Assembly (NCBI GenBank): GCA_014323545.1
Contig: CP058647.1
Span: forward strand, 998,001 to 1,062,000
DNA: 64,000 nt
Direction: 5' to 3'
Source: Hyphobacterium sp. CCMP332
GTDB lineage: Bacteria > Bacteroidota > Bacteroidia > Cytophagales > CCMP332
In this document: one piece after another, positions 63,521 through 64,000 of the stretch
How the letters are laid out: each line of letters begins with the position of its first letter
Position numbering within the stretch: position 1 is the first letter of the stretch
Program-made: the position numbers and the translations under genes
Notes under the pieces: generated by a model
What the model was told of the DNA's origin: nothing
What the model saw: the letters and a program-made list of their open reading frames with translations, nothing else
Database searches by the model: none

Positions 63521-64000
63521 ATGGCAAAAAGAGATTTTTACGAGATATTAGGTGTAGACCGGAAAGCCACAAAGGATGAAATTAAAAAGGCTTATAGAAA
63601 AATAGCCATTAAATATCACCCTGATAAAAACCCCGGAAATGAAGAAGCAGAGGCAAAATTTAAAGAAGCTGCCGAGGCTTATGAAATATTGAGCAACGAC
63701 GAAAAGAGATCTCGTTACGATCAATTCGGACATGCCGGAATGGGCGCCGGAGGCGGTGGATTCAGCGGCGGAGGCATGAGCATGGAGGACATCTTTTCTC
63801 AATTCGGAGATATTTTCGGAGGTGGTGGAAGCCCATTTGACAGCTTTTTTGGAGGTGGAAGATCCGGTGGCGGAAGACGCAGAAAAGGAAGTAATCTCAG
63901 AATTAAATTAAAACTAAATCTCAAGGAGATTGCTCATGGGGTTGAAAAGAAACTGAAAGTCAAGCGAATGCTTGTAGCCGATGGCGTTTCTTTTAAAAAC
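63521..64000 (+). CDS. dnaJ: Chaperone DnaJ (cut by window end)
   Basis: The J domain [20 protein letters not shown] is complete with HPD ([10 protein letters not shown]), followed by the G/F-rich linker ([24 protein letters not shown]) and the start of the substrate-binding region ([17 protein letters not shown], equivalent to the CTDI entry). The window ends at residue 160, before or at the zinc-finger region. It is a distinct gene from the membrane J-domain protein at 6360. Confidence 0.95.
   Translation, partial: MAKRDFYEILGVDRKATKDEIKKAYRKIAIKYHPDKNPGNEEAEAKFKEAAEAYEILSNDEKRSRYDQFGHAGMGAGGGGFSGGGMSMEDIFSQFGDIFGGGGSPFDSFFGGGRSGGGRRRKGSNLRIKLKLNLKEIAHGVEKKLKVKRMLVADGVSFKN

Noticed and set aside
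1-64000. CRISPR arrays, insertion sequences, prophage, tRNA or rRNA genes
   Set aside because: I looked for regularly spaced direct repeats, transposase or integrase motifs and cloverleaf-like ends and found none apart from the tmRNA.

Overview
This 64 kb window is an ordinary stretch of chromosome from a member of the Bacteroidota, most likely a gliding, aerobic Cytophagia-like or Flavobacteriia-like organism. The evidence is the low G+C content, the gliding lipoprotein GldH downstream of a RicT/PSP1 protein, a T9SS-type C-terminal sorting domain, DUF4412, DUF349, DUF3108 and DUF2795 proteins, a tmRNA with the tag GESNYAMAA, and many promoters of the Bacteroidota type (TTTG, about 19 bases, TAnnTTTG). 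I see no insertion sequence, prophage, CRISPR array, tRNA or rRNA gene.

Layout. 1-8 kb: end of a mannose-1-phosphate guanylyltransferase gene, recQ, purD, ricT-gldH and a membrane J-domain/TPR protein. 7.5-11.3 kb (minus): RidA-like deaminase, leucine-rich repeat protein, Xaa-Pro aminopeptidase and a GT9 glycosyltransferase. 11.3-14.9 kb (plus): M16 peptidase, O-methyltransferase and a LysM lytic transglycosylase in a tight run. 14.9-17.2 kb (minus): a large WG-repeat protein. 17.2-17.75 kb: an intergenic region with two strong hairpins. Then come a solenoid protein of unknown function, a MacB-like permease, queA, ispD, an orphan ABC ATPase, DUF2795, DUF349, a gamma-carbonic anhydrase and icd. 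26.8-29.2 kb: dnaX, split over two frames at an A10 run, and ssrA (tmRNA). 29.3-33.8 kb: PAS histidine kinase, a secreted unknown protein and a degenerate M61-like PDZ protein. 33.8-36.4 kb: rplM-rpsI-rpsB-tsf. 36.5-43.4 kb (minus): pseudouridine synthase, PhoR/PhoB-like pair, TlpA-like protein, DUF3108, membrane aminopeptidase and a barrel-like outer-membrane protein. 43.5-53.8 kb: recA-acyP, Omp28/T9SS protein, plsC, two-domain M16 peptidase, cystathionine beta-synthase, pyrR-pyrB and a small lipoprotein. 53.9-64 kb: PolX-like PHP protein, second GT9, YdjM-like protein, methyltransferase, two DUF4412 paralogues, NAD(P)-binding protein, thioredoxin-like protein, adk-obg-grpE-dnaJ (cut by the window end).

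Most genes are housekeeping or cell-envelope functions in short operons. The points most worth a second look are: dnaX, where the tau-specific part can be reached only by a -1 shift at an A10 run preceded by a perfect hairpin; the paired hairpins with DnaA-box-like arms at 17.5 kb, which lie outside both flanking predicted transcripts; a PolX homologue that has lost its polymerase carboxylates but kept its PHP nuclease site; an M61-like protein that has lost HExxH; and a TlpA-like gene with a clear signal-peptide reading frame but no ATG, GTG or TTG in front of it. I found no convincing new multi-gene system. These are single-locus observations made by reading alone.
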